Positions 7,484 to 15,694 of a stretch of DNA of 25,160 nucleotides are shown piece after piece. Below the pieces are notes generated by a model. That model saw only the letters and a list, made by a program, of their open reading frames with translations, had not been told where the DNA came from and did no database searches. The position numbers and the translations under genes were made by a program. Source of the stretch: DATNFP01 sp035606335 (lineage in GTDB: Bacteria > Bacteroidota > Bacteroidia > Chitinophagales > Chitinophagaceae). The DNA lies in assembly GCA_035606335.1 (NCBI GenBank), contig DATNFP010000011.1, positions 1 through 25,160 on the forward strand. The letters are read 5' to 3'. Positions within the stretch are counted from its first letter, which is position 1; each line of letters begins with the position of its first letter.

Positions 7484-7813
7484 TTATGACTTATTCTCAG
7501 TACTATTAGGTATGGGTGTGGATGTGGGCATTGGTTGGTTCTGGTTCACGGTAGGGGTAGGCGCCTGAATGGAATTTGCAGCAGTGTTGGTATTATTAAC
7601 CGGTTGATCCTCCTTTTTCATACCTGATTCTATTTCTTTCTTTACACCATCTTTTGCATCGTTAAATTCACGGATACCCTTGCCAATCCCTTTTGCAAGT
7701 TCCGGTATTTTCTTTCCTCCGAAGAGGACCAATACTACAATAAGCACTAACAGCCATTCACCTTCACTTGGCATTGTTAACCATAGCTGCGGATCAATAT
7801 TTAATAAAGACAT
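7484..7813 (-). CDS. tatA: Sec-independent translocase subunit TatA/E
   Basis: 109 aa. An N-terminal membrane helix (about residues 20-33, EWLLVLIVVLVLFGG) leads by the FGGKKIPELAKG hinge into the amphipathic helix IGKGIREFNDAKDG, the standard TatA design. The C-terminal half is a low-complexity Asn/Pro/Thr-rich tail. TatA oligomers form the passage for folded proteins exported with twin-arginine signals, together with TatC, which is not in this window. The tail, with QNQPMPTSTPIPNSTENKS, is longer and more Pro-rich than in enteric TatA. A TAACTTTG promoter element lies 28 bases upstream. Confidence 0.93.
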   Translation of the reverse strand: MSLLNIDPQLWLTMPSEGEWLLVLIVVLVLFGGKKIPELAKGIGKGIREFNDAKDGVKKEIESGMKKEDQPVNNTNTAANSIQAPTPTVNQNQPMPTSTPIPNSTENKS

Positions 7814-7840
7814 CGTAATAATATTTTAATGTACTAAATA

Positions 7841-7848
7841 CAAAGTTA
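7841..7848 (-). promoter_or_regulatory. -7 element TAACTTTG of tatA
   Basis: Exact TAnnTTTG match on the minus strand, with a TTG (7865-7867 read in reverse) 16 bases further upstream. Placed 28 bases before the tatA ATG. Confidence 0.6.
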
Positions 7849-7930
7849 TAAACAATTAAACATACAATGCCATATCAGTTATTTATTAATAACATAACCA
7901 TTGTAACCTTACCCTGAGTATATAATTGGA

Positions 7931-10039
7931 TTATTCTGCTATTTTGGTATTATCGTTTATCTTCTTAATGATGTCATCCAGGTCCGTAGCAGCAGTCCTG
8001 ATACCATCTATCACTTCATTATTAGCGAAAGTTGCATCTTCGTCATTATATAGTTGCAACAATCCTAAAATGCTGGCTACATGATTACGTACCTTATGGG
8101 ATTGTATCCAGGCGATCTCTTTTAATTTTTGATTCTGTAATTCAATCTTTTGGAGTTGCTTTCTACGCTCTGTTATATTCCTTGAAAGACAACTTATACC
8201 AACTACCTCGCTCTTCTGATTATAGATAGGATTAAACCGTATCTCAGCATACCTCGGGGCATTATTGTAAATAGTCTCTTCTATTACCGTAAAAGTTTCG
8301 CCGTTCAGTGCCCGGCTGTAATGCTTCAGCCATTTCTCCAATTTCTTTTCACCATGTTCTTTTAATAGCACCGTTTTCCCTATTGCTATCTCTTTTCCTA
8401 TGCCGGCTTTAATATGCGCCTTGTATGGATTATTGGCAGTGATGATAGTATAATTTTTATCAACAGACCAGATAAGATCGTCTGTATTATCTATCATTGA
8501 CCTTAAATTCTGTTCATCTTTTAATATTTTTTCATGAAGCCTTTTCTCTTCACTAATATCTCTTGAAAAACAGCTTACACCTACTATTTCATTATTGTTG
8601 ACAATTGGATTAAAGCTGGTTTCCTGGTATGTGACAGCTTCACCGGTAAATGTTTCTTCCACAATTTTGAAAGTCTCTCCGTTAAAAGCTCTTTCAAAAT
8701 ATCTAATCCATGAATTGGCCAGCTCTTTGCTGAAATCGCTGACAGTAAAATTATTTTGAGTCTCTGTTTGCTTTCTACCCGTAACGAGCGACACTTTATC
8801 CCAAAAAACCTGATTGGCTGACACAATATTAAATTGCCTGTCTACAGACCAGATTACATCCTTTGTATTATTAATTATAGCTCTGAGATTTTGCTCTGCA
8901 ATACCTATTTTTTCGCGCAGCTTTTTCTCTTCTGTAACATCGTGCAGATAAATGGCAAGCCCATTTTCTATAGGATATGTATGTGCCGAAAGCCATTTTT
9001 TTGCAGATGGAGATAATGCTTCGCAATGCACACTGACACGCTCTTCCATAGAACGGCGGTATTCCTCACAAAAAACACTTTTCTTTACTTTTGGAAAAAC
9101 TTCCCATAAGTTCTTCCCCAATATATCTTCTTCTTTTTTTTCGAATATAAGCTCGAATTCTTTGTTTACGTAGGTGATATTCCAGTTTTTATCTACAGTA
9201 TAAAAGCCATCGGTAATACTGTCAAGTATTTTAGTTATTTCATTATTCTTTTCCTTCAGAGCGTTTTCTATTATGCGCTCGCTGGTAACATCCATGGTTA
9301 CCCCGTTGATCACATCGGGCTCACCGTCGCTGTTTCGTGTCAGCACTGCCTCACTCACCAGGTACCGGATTTCGCCGCTTTTAGTATACGCGCGAATCTC
9401 GAAACGTACATTTCCCTGTGTAAAAAGTTTCTCTATTTCCCGATCAAGGATACCTTTATCATCCGGATGTATTTGAGAATTTAAAACTGAATTTGTACCG
9501 ATGAGCTCGTCAGGAGAAAAACCGTAAACTTTTATCGAGGCGTCATTAATATATAATATGGTCTGATCGTCTGCATTCATTGACCATATCACTTCGTTGA
9601 CTGAAGAAAGGATATTATCGATCTGTTCTTTTTGCTTCTTTACAATGTTGTTGAGGCCTTTGTTTATTTTCTTTGTTACAACGTTTTCATTGATATCAAT
9701 AGCCTGTACTAATTGTCCTTTTCGGCCATCAAATTCTACCGGATGAAAATAAACGCGTACATAAAATACCTCGCCATTTCTTTTTACATGCTGCCAAATT
9801 TCACTTTCTAACAGGTCGAGGCTTTTTTCATTGGAGGCGAGCTCTAAAATAGGGATCGTATCATCCTGTATCCTTATCTCCCTTATGGTCATGTTAAGAA
9901 ACTCATCCTTACAGTATCCATAATGATTACAGGCAGCATCATTTACATATAAGAATTTTAATGTGGCTAAATCAAATATCCACATTGGTATAGGACTATC
10001 TTTAAATAATGTATCTATTCCTAATTGCCTGATGATCAT
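7931..10039 (-). CDS. multi-PAS signalling protein with a histidine-kinase dimerisation helix but no ATPase domain
   Basis: 702 aa, cytoplasmic, no membrane segment. Five PAS-type sensor domains in tandem: about 8-118, 138-255, 268-370, 386-500 and 512-625, several ending in the PAC-like (D/N)I(T/S)E(E/R)(K/R) motif. The fourth and fifth are close copies (NTKDVIWSVDRQFNIVSAN against NTDDLIWSVDKNYTIITAN). The last 70 residues form a HisKA-like helix pair with a candidate phosphoacceptor, His648, in AWIQSHKVRNHVASILGLL. The protein ends about 55 residues later, with no N, G1 or G2 boxes, so it cannot autophosphorylate by itself. Such truncated PAS proteins occur in Chitinophagaceae. Start supported by a purine-rich AAAGGTGG 4-11 bases before the ATG. 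It probably modulates or feeds another kinase. Confidence 0.85.
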   Translation of the reverse strand: MIIRQLGIDTLFKDSPIPMWIFDLATLKFLYVNDAACNHYGYCKDEFLNMTIREIRIQDDTIPILELASNEKSLDLLESEIWQHVKRNGEVFYVRVYFHPVEFDGRKGQLVQAIDINENVVTKKINKGLNNIVKKQKEQIDNILSSVNEVIWSMNADDQTILYINDASIKVYGFSPDELIGTNSVLNSQIHPDDKGILDREIEKLFTQGNVRFEIRAYTKSGEIRYLVSEAVLTRNSDGEPDVINGVTMDVTSERIIENALKEKNNEITKILDSITDGFYTVDKNWNITYVNKEFELIFEKKEEDILGKNLWEVFPKVKKSVFCEEYRRSMEERVSVHCEALSPSAKKWLSAHTYPIENGLAIYLHDVTEEKKLREKIGIAEQNLRAIINNTKDVIWSVDRQFNIVSANQVFWDKVSLVTGRKQTETQNNFTVSDFSKELANSWIRYFERAFNGETFKIVEETFTGEAVTYQETSFNPIVNNNEIVGVSCFSRDISEEKRLHEKILKDEQNLRSMIDNTDDLIWSVDKNYTIITANNPYKAHIKAGIGKEIAIGKTVLLKEHGEKKLEKWLKHYSRALNGETFTVIEETIYNNAPRYAEIRFNPIYNQKSEVVGISCLSRNITERRKQLQKIELQNQKLKEIAWIQSHKVRNHVASILGLLQLYNDEDATFANNEVIDGIRTAATDLDDIIKKINDNTKIAE

Positions 10040-10289
10040 TGTCCACCTTTATATCTTATGCAAATCCATAACGTGGCTAGTACAAATTTGCTGTTAGTGA
10101 ATAAATTTATACATCTTAAACTCCTGCAACCTTAGCAAAATTAACTTACTTATCTTATTAAGATTTGCCTATAATTACTAACCTTTTCTCTCTTAAGTTA
10201 TCTTGACTTATCCACTAAATCAGGAGCTTAACCTTCTGACAAAGGTATTACATTATATTTACTTTGCAGGTCTATACACTAATTTGCTA
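10040..10289. other. AT-rich spacer between the two PAS genes
   Basis: 250 bases between two minus-strand genes. It should hold the promoter of the 702-aa gene, but I see no exact TAnnTTTG in that orientation and no terminator hairpin for the upstream gene. No ORF or RNA gene recognised. Confidence 0.3.
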
Positions 10290-11354
10290 TTACCTATTTA
10301 AAATATCCTCTATATCTTCCATCCTGAGTGGCTTATTAAAGAAATTCTTCACTGCTGGGAAGGCCATTGCCTTTTCTCTATCTGCCGGATTAATTGAAGA
10401 AGAAATTATTATTACATCAATATTCAGATTGTTTTTTTCCATTCGCTGCAGAAACTCCCAGGCGCCAATCTTTGGCATATCTATATCAAGAAAAATTAAA
10501 TCGGGAGGGATTCTTTGAATATATGCAAATGCCTCTTCGGGCGTTGTAAACGATGATATTACTTTCAGTTGCCCATCGGGGATGGCCTTAGAAATCACTT
10601 TTTCATGTATCAGGTTTGCCACCGGTTCATCATCTATCAATACAATATGCTCTATTTTCTTATCCATCGCTATAGCATTCCCTTTGATCACATTTGTAGA
10701 GACGATCGAGTTAATATCGTAAATTACTTTATCCAGTTTTTCAGCTTGTTGCTGCAGGTTTAGCAGCAATGTTTTCAGATTCTGAAAATCTGTTCCCTCA
10801 TCTGGTGAAAAATCATGCAGCAAATTGGATAGCCCTAATATATTGCTTAAAGGAGCGCGCAATTTGGCTGAGGTTACTAATGCGTACTCACTCAGCGACT
10901 TATTTTGCAGAATAGCCAATTGTTCTCTTATTTCTTTAAGCTTTCTCTCCAGTAGCTTTTTTTCAGTAATATCTACATTTGATACAACAATTGCCTCGGT
11001 AGTTTCATTACTAAAGAGTTTATAATATGAGCTTTGCATCCATAACCACTTGTTATCTCTATGCTTTATCTTGTATTCGCCCACTATATACGTTTGCTTT
11101 CCTTTTTTAATATCTGCAAGTATTTGTTGAACTTTAGGCGCGTCATCAGGGTGTATAAAATCAATCAGGTGTTTCCCTAACATTTCACCGGGTTCCATAC
11201 CCAATATCTTCTTAACAGAATGATTGGCATAAATAATAGAATTATTATCATCTAAAACATAAATAGCATCATAGAAGTTATTAACGACAGCCTGATAAAA
11301 AGTATCCTTCTTAAATAATTCATTCTCAAGAGTTAAGCCAAAAAAGCCATCCAT
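10290..11354 (-). CDS. PAS domain - degenerate kinase helix - response regulator receiver fusion
   Basis: 354 aa. A PAS domain (about 15-130, ending VDITEKKLLERKL) is followed by a HisKA-like helix region (about 140-215) and a C-terminal receiver domain (about 236-352). In the helix region the usual SHKLRAPLSN H-box reads SAKLRAPLSN: the phosphoacceptor His is Ala163. No ATPase domain follows. The receiver is intact: Asp241/Asp242 (LIDDEP), phospho-Asp290 (FLDIDMP), Ser318 and Lys341 (NKPL). It can therefore receive phosphate but has no output domain. The likely role is a phosphate sink, an adaptor or a single-domain regulator coupled to a PAS sensor. It lies upstream of, and in the same direction as, the multi-PAS protein. 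Confidence 0.85.
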   Translation of the reverse strand: MDGFFGLTLENELFKKDTFYQAVVNNFYDAIYVLDDNNSIIYANHSVKKILGMEPGEMLGKHLIDFIHPDDAPKVQQILADIKKGKQTYIVGEYKIKHRDNKWLWMQSSYYKLFSNETTEAIVVSNVDITEKKLLERKLKEIREQLAILQNKSLSEYALVTSAKLRAPLSNILGLSNLLHDFSPDEGTDFQNLKTLLLNLQQQAEKLDKVIYDINSIVSTNVIKGNAIAMDKKIEHIVLIDDEPVANLIHEKVISKAIPDGQLKVISSFTTPEEAFAYIQRIPPDLIFLDIDMPKIGAWEFLQRMEKNNLNIDVIIISSSINPADREKAMAFPAVKNFFNKPLRMEDIEDILNR

Positions 11355-11529
11355 TTTCGGGTATAATATTTTCTGATAAGATTAATAAATAATTGTAATT
11401 TATGACAATTGAGTATATATTCGTAATTAAGTTGGTCTATAAATACTTAGATAAACTTCTTTTGATCATAAGCTTCTAAAACCTTGGGCTGGTTTGTTTG
11501 GTTCCAAACATAGCTATAAATAATATCAA
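11355..11529. other. divergent promoter region of the PAS-receiver and XRE genes
   Basis: 175 AT-rich bases. No exact TAnnTTTG seen in either direction. The only structure noted is the palindrome at 11495-11510. Confidence 0.3.
11495..11510. promoter_or_regulatory. palindrome, candidate operator of the XRE regulator
   Basis: TGTTTGG-TT-CCAAACA, 7-bp arms around a 2-base centre, 19 bases before the XRE ATG. XRE regulators commonly bind such palindromes in their own promoter. Single occurrence, so only suggestive. Confidence 0.4.
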
Positions 11530-11925
11530 ATGCAAGAAATAATATCAAAAAAAGACATAGGAGGACGGATAAAATCGCTTAGAACTGATAAGGGGTTTTC
11601 ACAAGAGCAATTTGCGGAGACCATACATCTATCAAGAAGTAATTATTCCCAGATAGAGCTTGGAAATCAATTTCCTACCTATGAAGTACTACTTAAGATA
11701 TCACGCTATTATGGAAAATCGTATGAGTGGATATTGCATGGCAAAGATGGAATATTTAGTAATATGAAATTTCCAAAAGAAGCCGCAGAAGTCAATTATA
11801 TATCAAAACTTCTACAATTGTCAGAACACCTGGGTGGTTGTATTACAAAGTTTGAATCAACGATTCAGGAACTACAGAATGAAATTACAAAGCTCAAAGA
11901 AACACAAAACAAACAAAGCGTATAA
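11530..11925 (+). CDS. XRE-family helix-turn-helix regulator with C-terminal coiled coil
   Basis: 131 aa. Residues about 8-66 form a classic XRE (Cro/C1-type) domain: IGGRIKSLRTDKGFSQEQFA, recognition helix region LSRSNYSQIELGNQFPTYEV, and LLKISRYYGKSYEWIL. Residues about 93-128 (LLQLSEHLGGC...LQNEITKLKETQNKQ) look like a dimerising coiled coil. It is a DNA-binding regulator, expected to act as a dimer and possibly autoregulatory through the palindrome upstream. The next transcription unit downstream encodes a 30-aa hydrophobic peptide from its own promoter; the two may or may not be connected. Not accompanied by toxin genes of known type. Confidence 0.9.
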   Translation: MQEIISKKDIGGRIKSLRTDKGFSQEQFAETIHLSRSNYSQIELGNQFPTYEVLLKISRYYGKSYEWILHGKDGIFSNMKFPKEAAEVNYISKLLQLSEHLGGCITKFESTIQELQNEITKLKETQNKQSV

Positions 11926-11999
11926 TTTTTATAATTCTCCACTTCCTTCAGGTAGGTTAAATCAATTTGTAAATAACCTGTTAACGACAGCAAAATATT

Positions 12000-12029
12000 T
12001 TGACAGCGGACATTGCGTGTACACCTTTG
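12000..12029 (+). promoter_or_regulatory. promoter TTG-N19-CACCTTTG of the 30-aa peptide gene
   Basis: TTG (12000-12002) is followed after exactly 19 bases by CACCTTTG (12022-12029), one mismatch from the Bacteroidota TTG-N19-TAnnTTTG consensus. Transcription would start near 12035, about 16 bases before the ATG at 12051. Confidence 0.6.
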
Positions 12030-12050
12030 TGTCACCAAAACGCAAAACCA

Positions 12051-12143
12051 ATGAAAAACGCCAACATCAAAGCCGAAGTAATAAAAAAGGTAGCTCTTTA
12101 TACCACCATACTTTCATTTATTGCTGTTGCGATCAATTTCTAA
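12051..12143 (+). CDS. 30-aa hydrophobic mini-protein
   Basis: 30 codons plus TAA. The N-terminus is polar and basic (MKNANIKAEVIKK) and residues 14-30 form one hydrophobic segment (VALYTTILSFIAVAINF), enough for a short membrane helix ending at the C-terminus. It has its own good promoter (12000-12029) and a terminator 34 bases after the stop, so it forms a complete monocistronic unit of about 165 bases. Small membrane peptides of about 30 residues are known in Bacteroidota (for example those annotated as smalltalk proteins), and type I toxins have similar form; I cannot assign it to either. It lies in another frame of a longer spurious ORF and would be missed by most gene callers. Confidence 0.6.
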   Translation: MKNANIKAEVIKKVALYTTILSFIAVAINF

Positions 12144-12176
12144 TTTCCATTCGTTCTCTCTTATCCTCTATATTTC

Positions 12177-12201
12177 AAAGAGCCTCTCAGGCTCTTTTTT
12201 T
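12177..12201 (+). terminator. terminator of the 30-aa peptide gene
   Basis: AAAGAGCCT (12177-12185), loop CTC, AGGCTCTTT (12189-12197), with a T-run to 12201. A perfect 9-bp stem. Confidence 0.85.
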
Positions 12202-12619
12202 ATTTTTAAAAAATCAGGATTTAAATTTATTCCAAAGGAATTAGAATCAATTTATGTTTTGAATATTTTTAGCCTGGCTATTAAACCTTTATTAAATAAC
12301 ACAATCAAACATTAGATTTTTTTCATGTTGGAAGGCTCTAAAACTATGAGTACTGAGCATTAAACAGGAGGGCTATATGTATAGCTCTCTTTTTATTACT
12401 ATCCCTTGGTCAGATAGTTTATACATTTCAGGAGTAAAAATCTGCTTTTCGTCGGTTTTTCAGGAAAGGCATCTTAAACTTAGTTTATTTTGTATAGCCA
12501 ATTTATTAAGGCTTAAATAAATTAACCCAATTACATCCTGGTAGGGTAAATAGCCATTTCCAACCATTAAACTTTTAATACTAAAACTTGTATTTTTAAA
12601 ACACAATGTCCTTTTATTA
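12202..12619. other. long intergenic region before the sensor kinase
   Basis: 418 AT-rich bases. It contains one hairpin with T-run (12368-12394) and a 12-codon ATG ORF just before it (12324-12362) without any biased codon run. No clear TAnnTTTG for the kinase gene. No other gene recognised. Confidence 0.35.
12368..12394 (+). terminator. terminator-like hairpin of unknown host transcript
   Basis: GAGGGCTAT (12368-12376) pairs with ATAGCTCTC (12381-12389) with one G-T pair and an ATGT loop, followed by five T (12390-12394). It could end a short RNA begun after 12201 or lie in the 5' leader of the kinase gene. Confidence 0.5.
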
Positions 12620-15600
12620 ATGATGCTTTTTTCAATGTTTTTAAAATGTCTGCAAAAGAAAGCATCATTTCTTAAACCTCTATTTATTTTAGCATTTCTT
12701 CTCTTATGTAAACCATACTTTTTAAATGCGCAAAATCATAATCAATATCATATTGATATTTATAACGGTTTGCCATCAAATCATGTTTATCAAACATTAA
12801 AAGACAGGTATGGATATTTATGGATAGCTACAGATAAAGGAGTCATTAGATATAACGGCTATGAGTTTAAACTGTTCAACATAGCGAATGGCTTATCTAA
12901 TGACGACGTATATCATCTGGTAGAAGATAAAAGAGGAAAAATATGGTTGCAAACTATTTCAGATGAATTTGGATATATATATCATGACAAGTATAAAAGT
13001 TGTTTTTTAAAAGGTATTACCGGTATCATCTATCCTCATATTATTCACTCATTGGGTGGTAATATTCTTTTTGATGCAAACCTTAGAAATGATAATGAAC
13101 ACGATGCCCTATATATAGTAAAGAATGACACTGTCACACGCGTTGATATAAATAATATTATATCAACGTTAGATAAAACCGGCGACCCTTCACAATTTCT
13201 CTGGTATGTGGCTAGTAAAGGAATCACCGCAAGTAATGATAAGGGTGTGTTCTATCATATCGGCTTAAATGGCAACATAACGGAAAGGAAAAATAAATTC
13301 AGACTTCCTGTTAATTTCACACATCAAGAACTATGCCGGGAAATTCCAATAAAAAATAATCTCTTTTGTTACGGAACATGGGGAACAGATTCTTTAGGAT
13401 ACATTGATAGTAATGGTGACTGTAAAGGATTATCGTTGCCTGAGAATGATCGGATGGGAATCTTAATACCATATGTAGAACATGACGTTTTATTCATTAT
13501 CACCCACACAAAAGTTTATGAATATGATACTAATATGCGTTTTATCAGATCGATTCCGTTCTCATCATTAATAGATAACACTGATGAAAGCGTCACTTAC
13601 TTTTTGGCCGATAGGTTTTGGGATACCAGCATTTCTACGAGGAGCAATGGATTTTTTATCAATTATAATACGAGGAGCAACTTAAAAAAATTTAATAAGT
13701 TCTCCCTCAAAAATTATTCTTATATCGGTAAAATAAATGACAGTACCTGCTACTGGTGGAGTAAAATAGATAATACAATGGCCGAAGTAATAAATAATGA
13801 TAGGATAAATTATTACAAATTCAACGCCGTATTCTTTCCCAGAAAAATTATCCCATTTAATAAAAAAACTTCACTACTGCTTGACCTTAATACTACTTAC
13901 TGGTGGGATAATAAAACCAAAAAAGTTAAGCTAATTTATAAAGATACCAAATCATTTTTCCTGAATAAAATCTTAACTAATCCTATTCCCCAATATTTTA
14001 TTGCTCCAATAGATGGTATATGCAGGGATAGTACAATCTATTTAATATTAAGTTCAAAAGAATATACAATACAGGTCCAATTTAAAAACAATAATTTATA
14101 TCTAAATCGCTTTGGCACCGGGAGGATTGTATATGATAGTAATGATAAAACAATGTGGCTGTACAACAAATGGAAGATCTTAATAATAGACTCGAATAAT
14201 AAAAAAACCGTCGTTTCTAAAAACATGCTCAAGCTATTGGGTGTAAAGGAGGTACAGAAAATATTGATAGATAAATATTCCAACGTTTTTATAAAAACCT
14301 ATAACAAAATATACGCGCTGAATCTTAAAACGAATAGGTATCAACAGATTTTTAAGAATTATAACTTTTATAGCGCATACATGGAAATTTACAACAATTC
14401 GCTTATAATAGCCGGCAAATATGGGTTATTGTTCAGCAACATAACAGGCCCACTAAAAATTTCATCTCCTATTATTTATCAAAATATAAAAAATTTAAGC
14501 TACGCCTATATAGATGACATGCAGGTTTCGGATAGGAAGGTGTTACTAAAAACAGATAGTGGCATGTATATAGCAGATGTTCCAACCGATTCTCAATTTG
14601 CCACAAATAGTAATAGTGAAAATGCATATCAATTTGTTGTGAATTATGGAGATAGCGTTTTAGATGTAGGTGCAAACGATACTCTACTTATTGATCAGAA
14701 AAACCGTAAACTTCTGTTTGATGTTATTAATCCTTTGGGAAATGGTTCGCTTCATTATTCTTATTACCTGTCGGCGGATAGAGATTGGCAGGAACTAAAT
14801 GGCAATGAATTAAATCTGCCACAACTATCTGCTGACAAATACTACACCTTATCAATTACCACACACGATGATGCATGGCAGAGTGATGTTATAACTATTC
14901 ATTTATTCATTGTCCCTTATTGGTGGCAGACAACTGCCGGAAGTCGTATTATTTGGGGTTCACTTATCCTGCTGCTTGCAATAATAATTTTTGCAATAGT
15001 ATATGTGACAAAAAGAATATTGACGAATATGAATACAAGGAGAAACTTTCAACGGGATATTGAGCTGAAATCAATCTACTCACAAATAAATCCACATTTC
15101 ATTTTCAACTCTCTGAATTCCGGATTACTATTGATTAAGAAGAATAGAACCGATGAGGCTTATCTGCACATTTTTAGATTTTCAAAATTGTTGAGAGCTT
15201 ATATAAAATCCTCCAGGAATAAATATATCACGCTGGCTGATGAAATTACTAATCTAAAAACTTATGTCGACTTACAGCAGACGAGATTTAAAAACAGGTT
15301 CGATTTTGAGATTGCTGTAGACGAAAACATTGATACTACACAAATAAAGATTCCTTCCCTTCTATTGCAACCAATAGTTGAAAACGCTATTAATCATGGC
15401 TTGTTCCATAAGGAAGAAAAAGGGCATTTAAGAATAGAGTTTAAAGCCGGCTCATCAAAAAGTGAGATAATTTGTATTGTTGAAGATGATGGCATAGGAA
15501 GGAAAAAGGCCAAACTATTAAAAGAAGACAGCAGCATTAAAGAAGTGTCTTATGGTGATGATTTAATTAAGGATTTGGTTAGCATTTTCAACAAGTATGA

Positions 15601-15694
15601 AAAAATGCACATTCTAGTTAAATACACTGATAAAGAAGAACCACTAACCGGTACGATCGTAGAACTAATAATAAAAACAGGCCATGCAAAATAA
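12620..15694 (+). CDS. LytS/YehU-type sensor histidine kinase with N-terminal propeller and Y_Y_Y domain
   Basis: 1024 aa. Signal peptide (to about residue 38, ending FLNAQN), then a large periplasmic part whose start holds Reg_prop-type propeller repeats (IYNGLPSNHVYQTLKDRYGY, LWIATDKGVIRYNGYEF, NGLSNDDVYHLVEDKRGKIW). A Y_Y_Y-type beta domain lies near 680-765, one membrane helix near 776-800 (IIWGSLILLLAIIIFAIVYV), then the His_kinase domain: phosphoacceptor His826 in QINPHFIFNSLNS, N-box ENAINHG near 920, and EDDGIGRKKAK near 955. The kinase faces the cytoplasm and senses an extracytoplasmic signal. Its stop overlaps the response-regulator start by 11 bases. The later propeller blades are poorly conserved by eye, so their number is uncertain. 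Confidence 0.92.
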   Translation: MMLFSMFLKCLQKKASFLKPLFILAFLLLCKPYFLNAQNHNQYHIDIYNGLPSNHVYQTLKDRYGYLWIATDKGVIRYNGYEFKLFNIANGLSNDDVYHLVEDKRGKIWLQTISDEFGYIYHDKYKSCFLKGITGIIYPHIIHSLGGNILFDANLRNDNEHDALYIVKNDTVTRVDINNIISTLDKTGDPSQFLWYVASKGITASNDKGVFYHIGLNGNITERKNKFRLPVNFTHQELCREIPIKNNLFCYGTWGTDSLGYIDSNGDCKGLSLPENDRMGILIPYVEHDVLFIITHTKVYEYDTNMRFIRSIPFSSLIDNTDESVTYFLADRFWDTSISTRSNGFFINYNTRSNLKKFNKFSLKNYSYIGKINDSTCYWWSKIDNTMAEVINNDRINYYKFNAVFFPRKIIPFNKKTSLLLDLNTTYWWDNKTKKVKLIYKDTKSFFLNKILTNPIPQYFIAPIDGICRDSTIYLILSSKEYTIQVQFKNNNLYLNRFGTGRIVYDSNDKTMWLYNKWKILIIDSNNKKTVVSKNMLKLLGVKEVQKILIDKYSNVFIKTYNKIYALNLKTNRYQQIFKNYNFYSAYMEIYNNSLIIAGKYGLLFSNITGPLKISSPIIYQNIKNLSYAYIDDMQVSDRKVLLKTDSGMYIADVPTDSQFATNSNSENAYQFVVNYGDSVLDVGANDTLLIDQKNRKLLFDVINPLGNGSLHYSYYLSADRDWQELNGNELNLPQLSADKYYTLSITTHDDAWQSDVITIHLFIVPYWWQTTAGSRIIWGSLILLLAIIIFAIVYVTKRILTNMNTRRNFQRDIELKSIYSQINPHFIFNSLNSGLLLIKKNRTDEAYLHIFRFSKLLRAYIKSSRNKYITLADEITNLKTYVDLQQTRFKNRFDFEIAVDENIDTTQIKIPSLLLQPIVENAINHGLFHKEEKGHLRIEFKAGSSKSEIICIVEDDGIGRKKAKLLKEDSSIKEVSYGDDLIKDLVSIFNKYEKMHILVKYTDKEEPLTGTIVELIIKTGHAK

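Noticed and set aside
11834..12244. 136-codon plus-strand ORF across the XRE 3' end
   Set aside because: Overlaps the XRE gene and the 30-aa unit in another frame, runs through a terminator, and has no family features.
12324..12362. 12-codon ORF (MLEGSKTMSTEH) just before a hairpin
   Set aside because: No repeated regulatory codon and no gene close downstream; not supported as a leader peptide.
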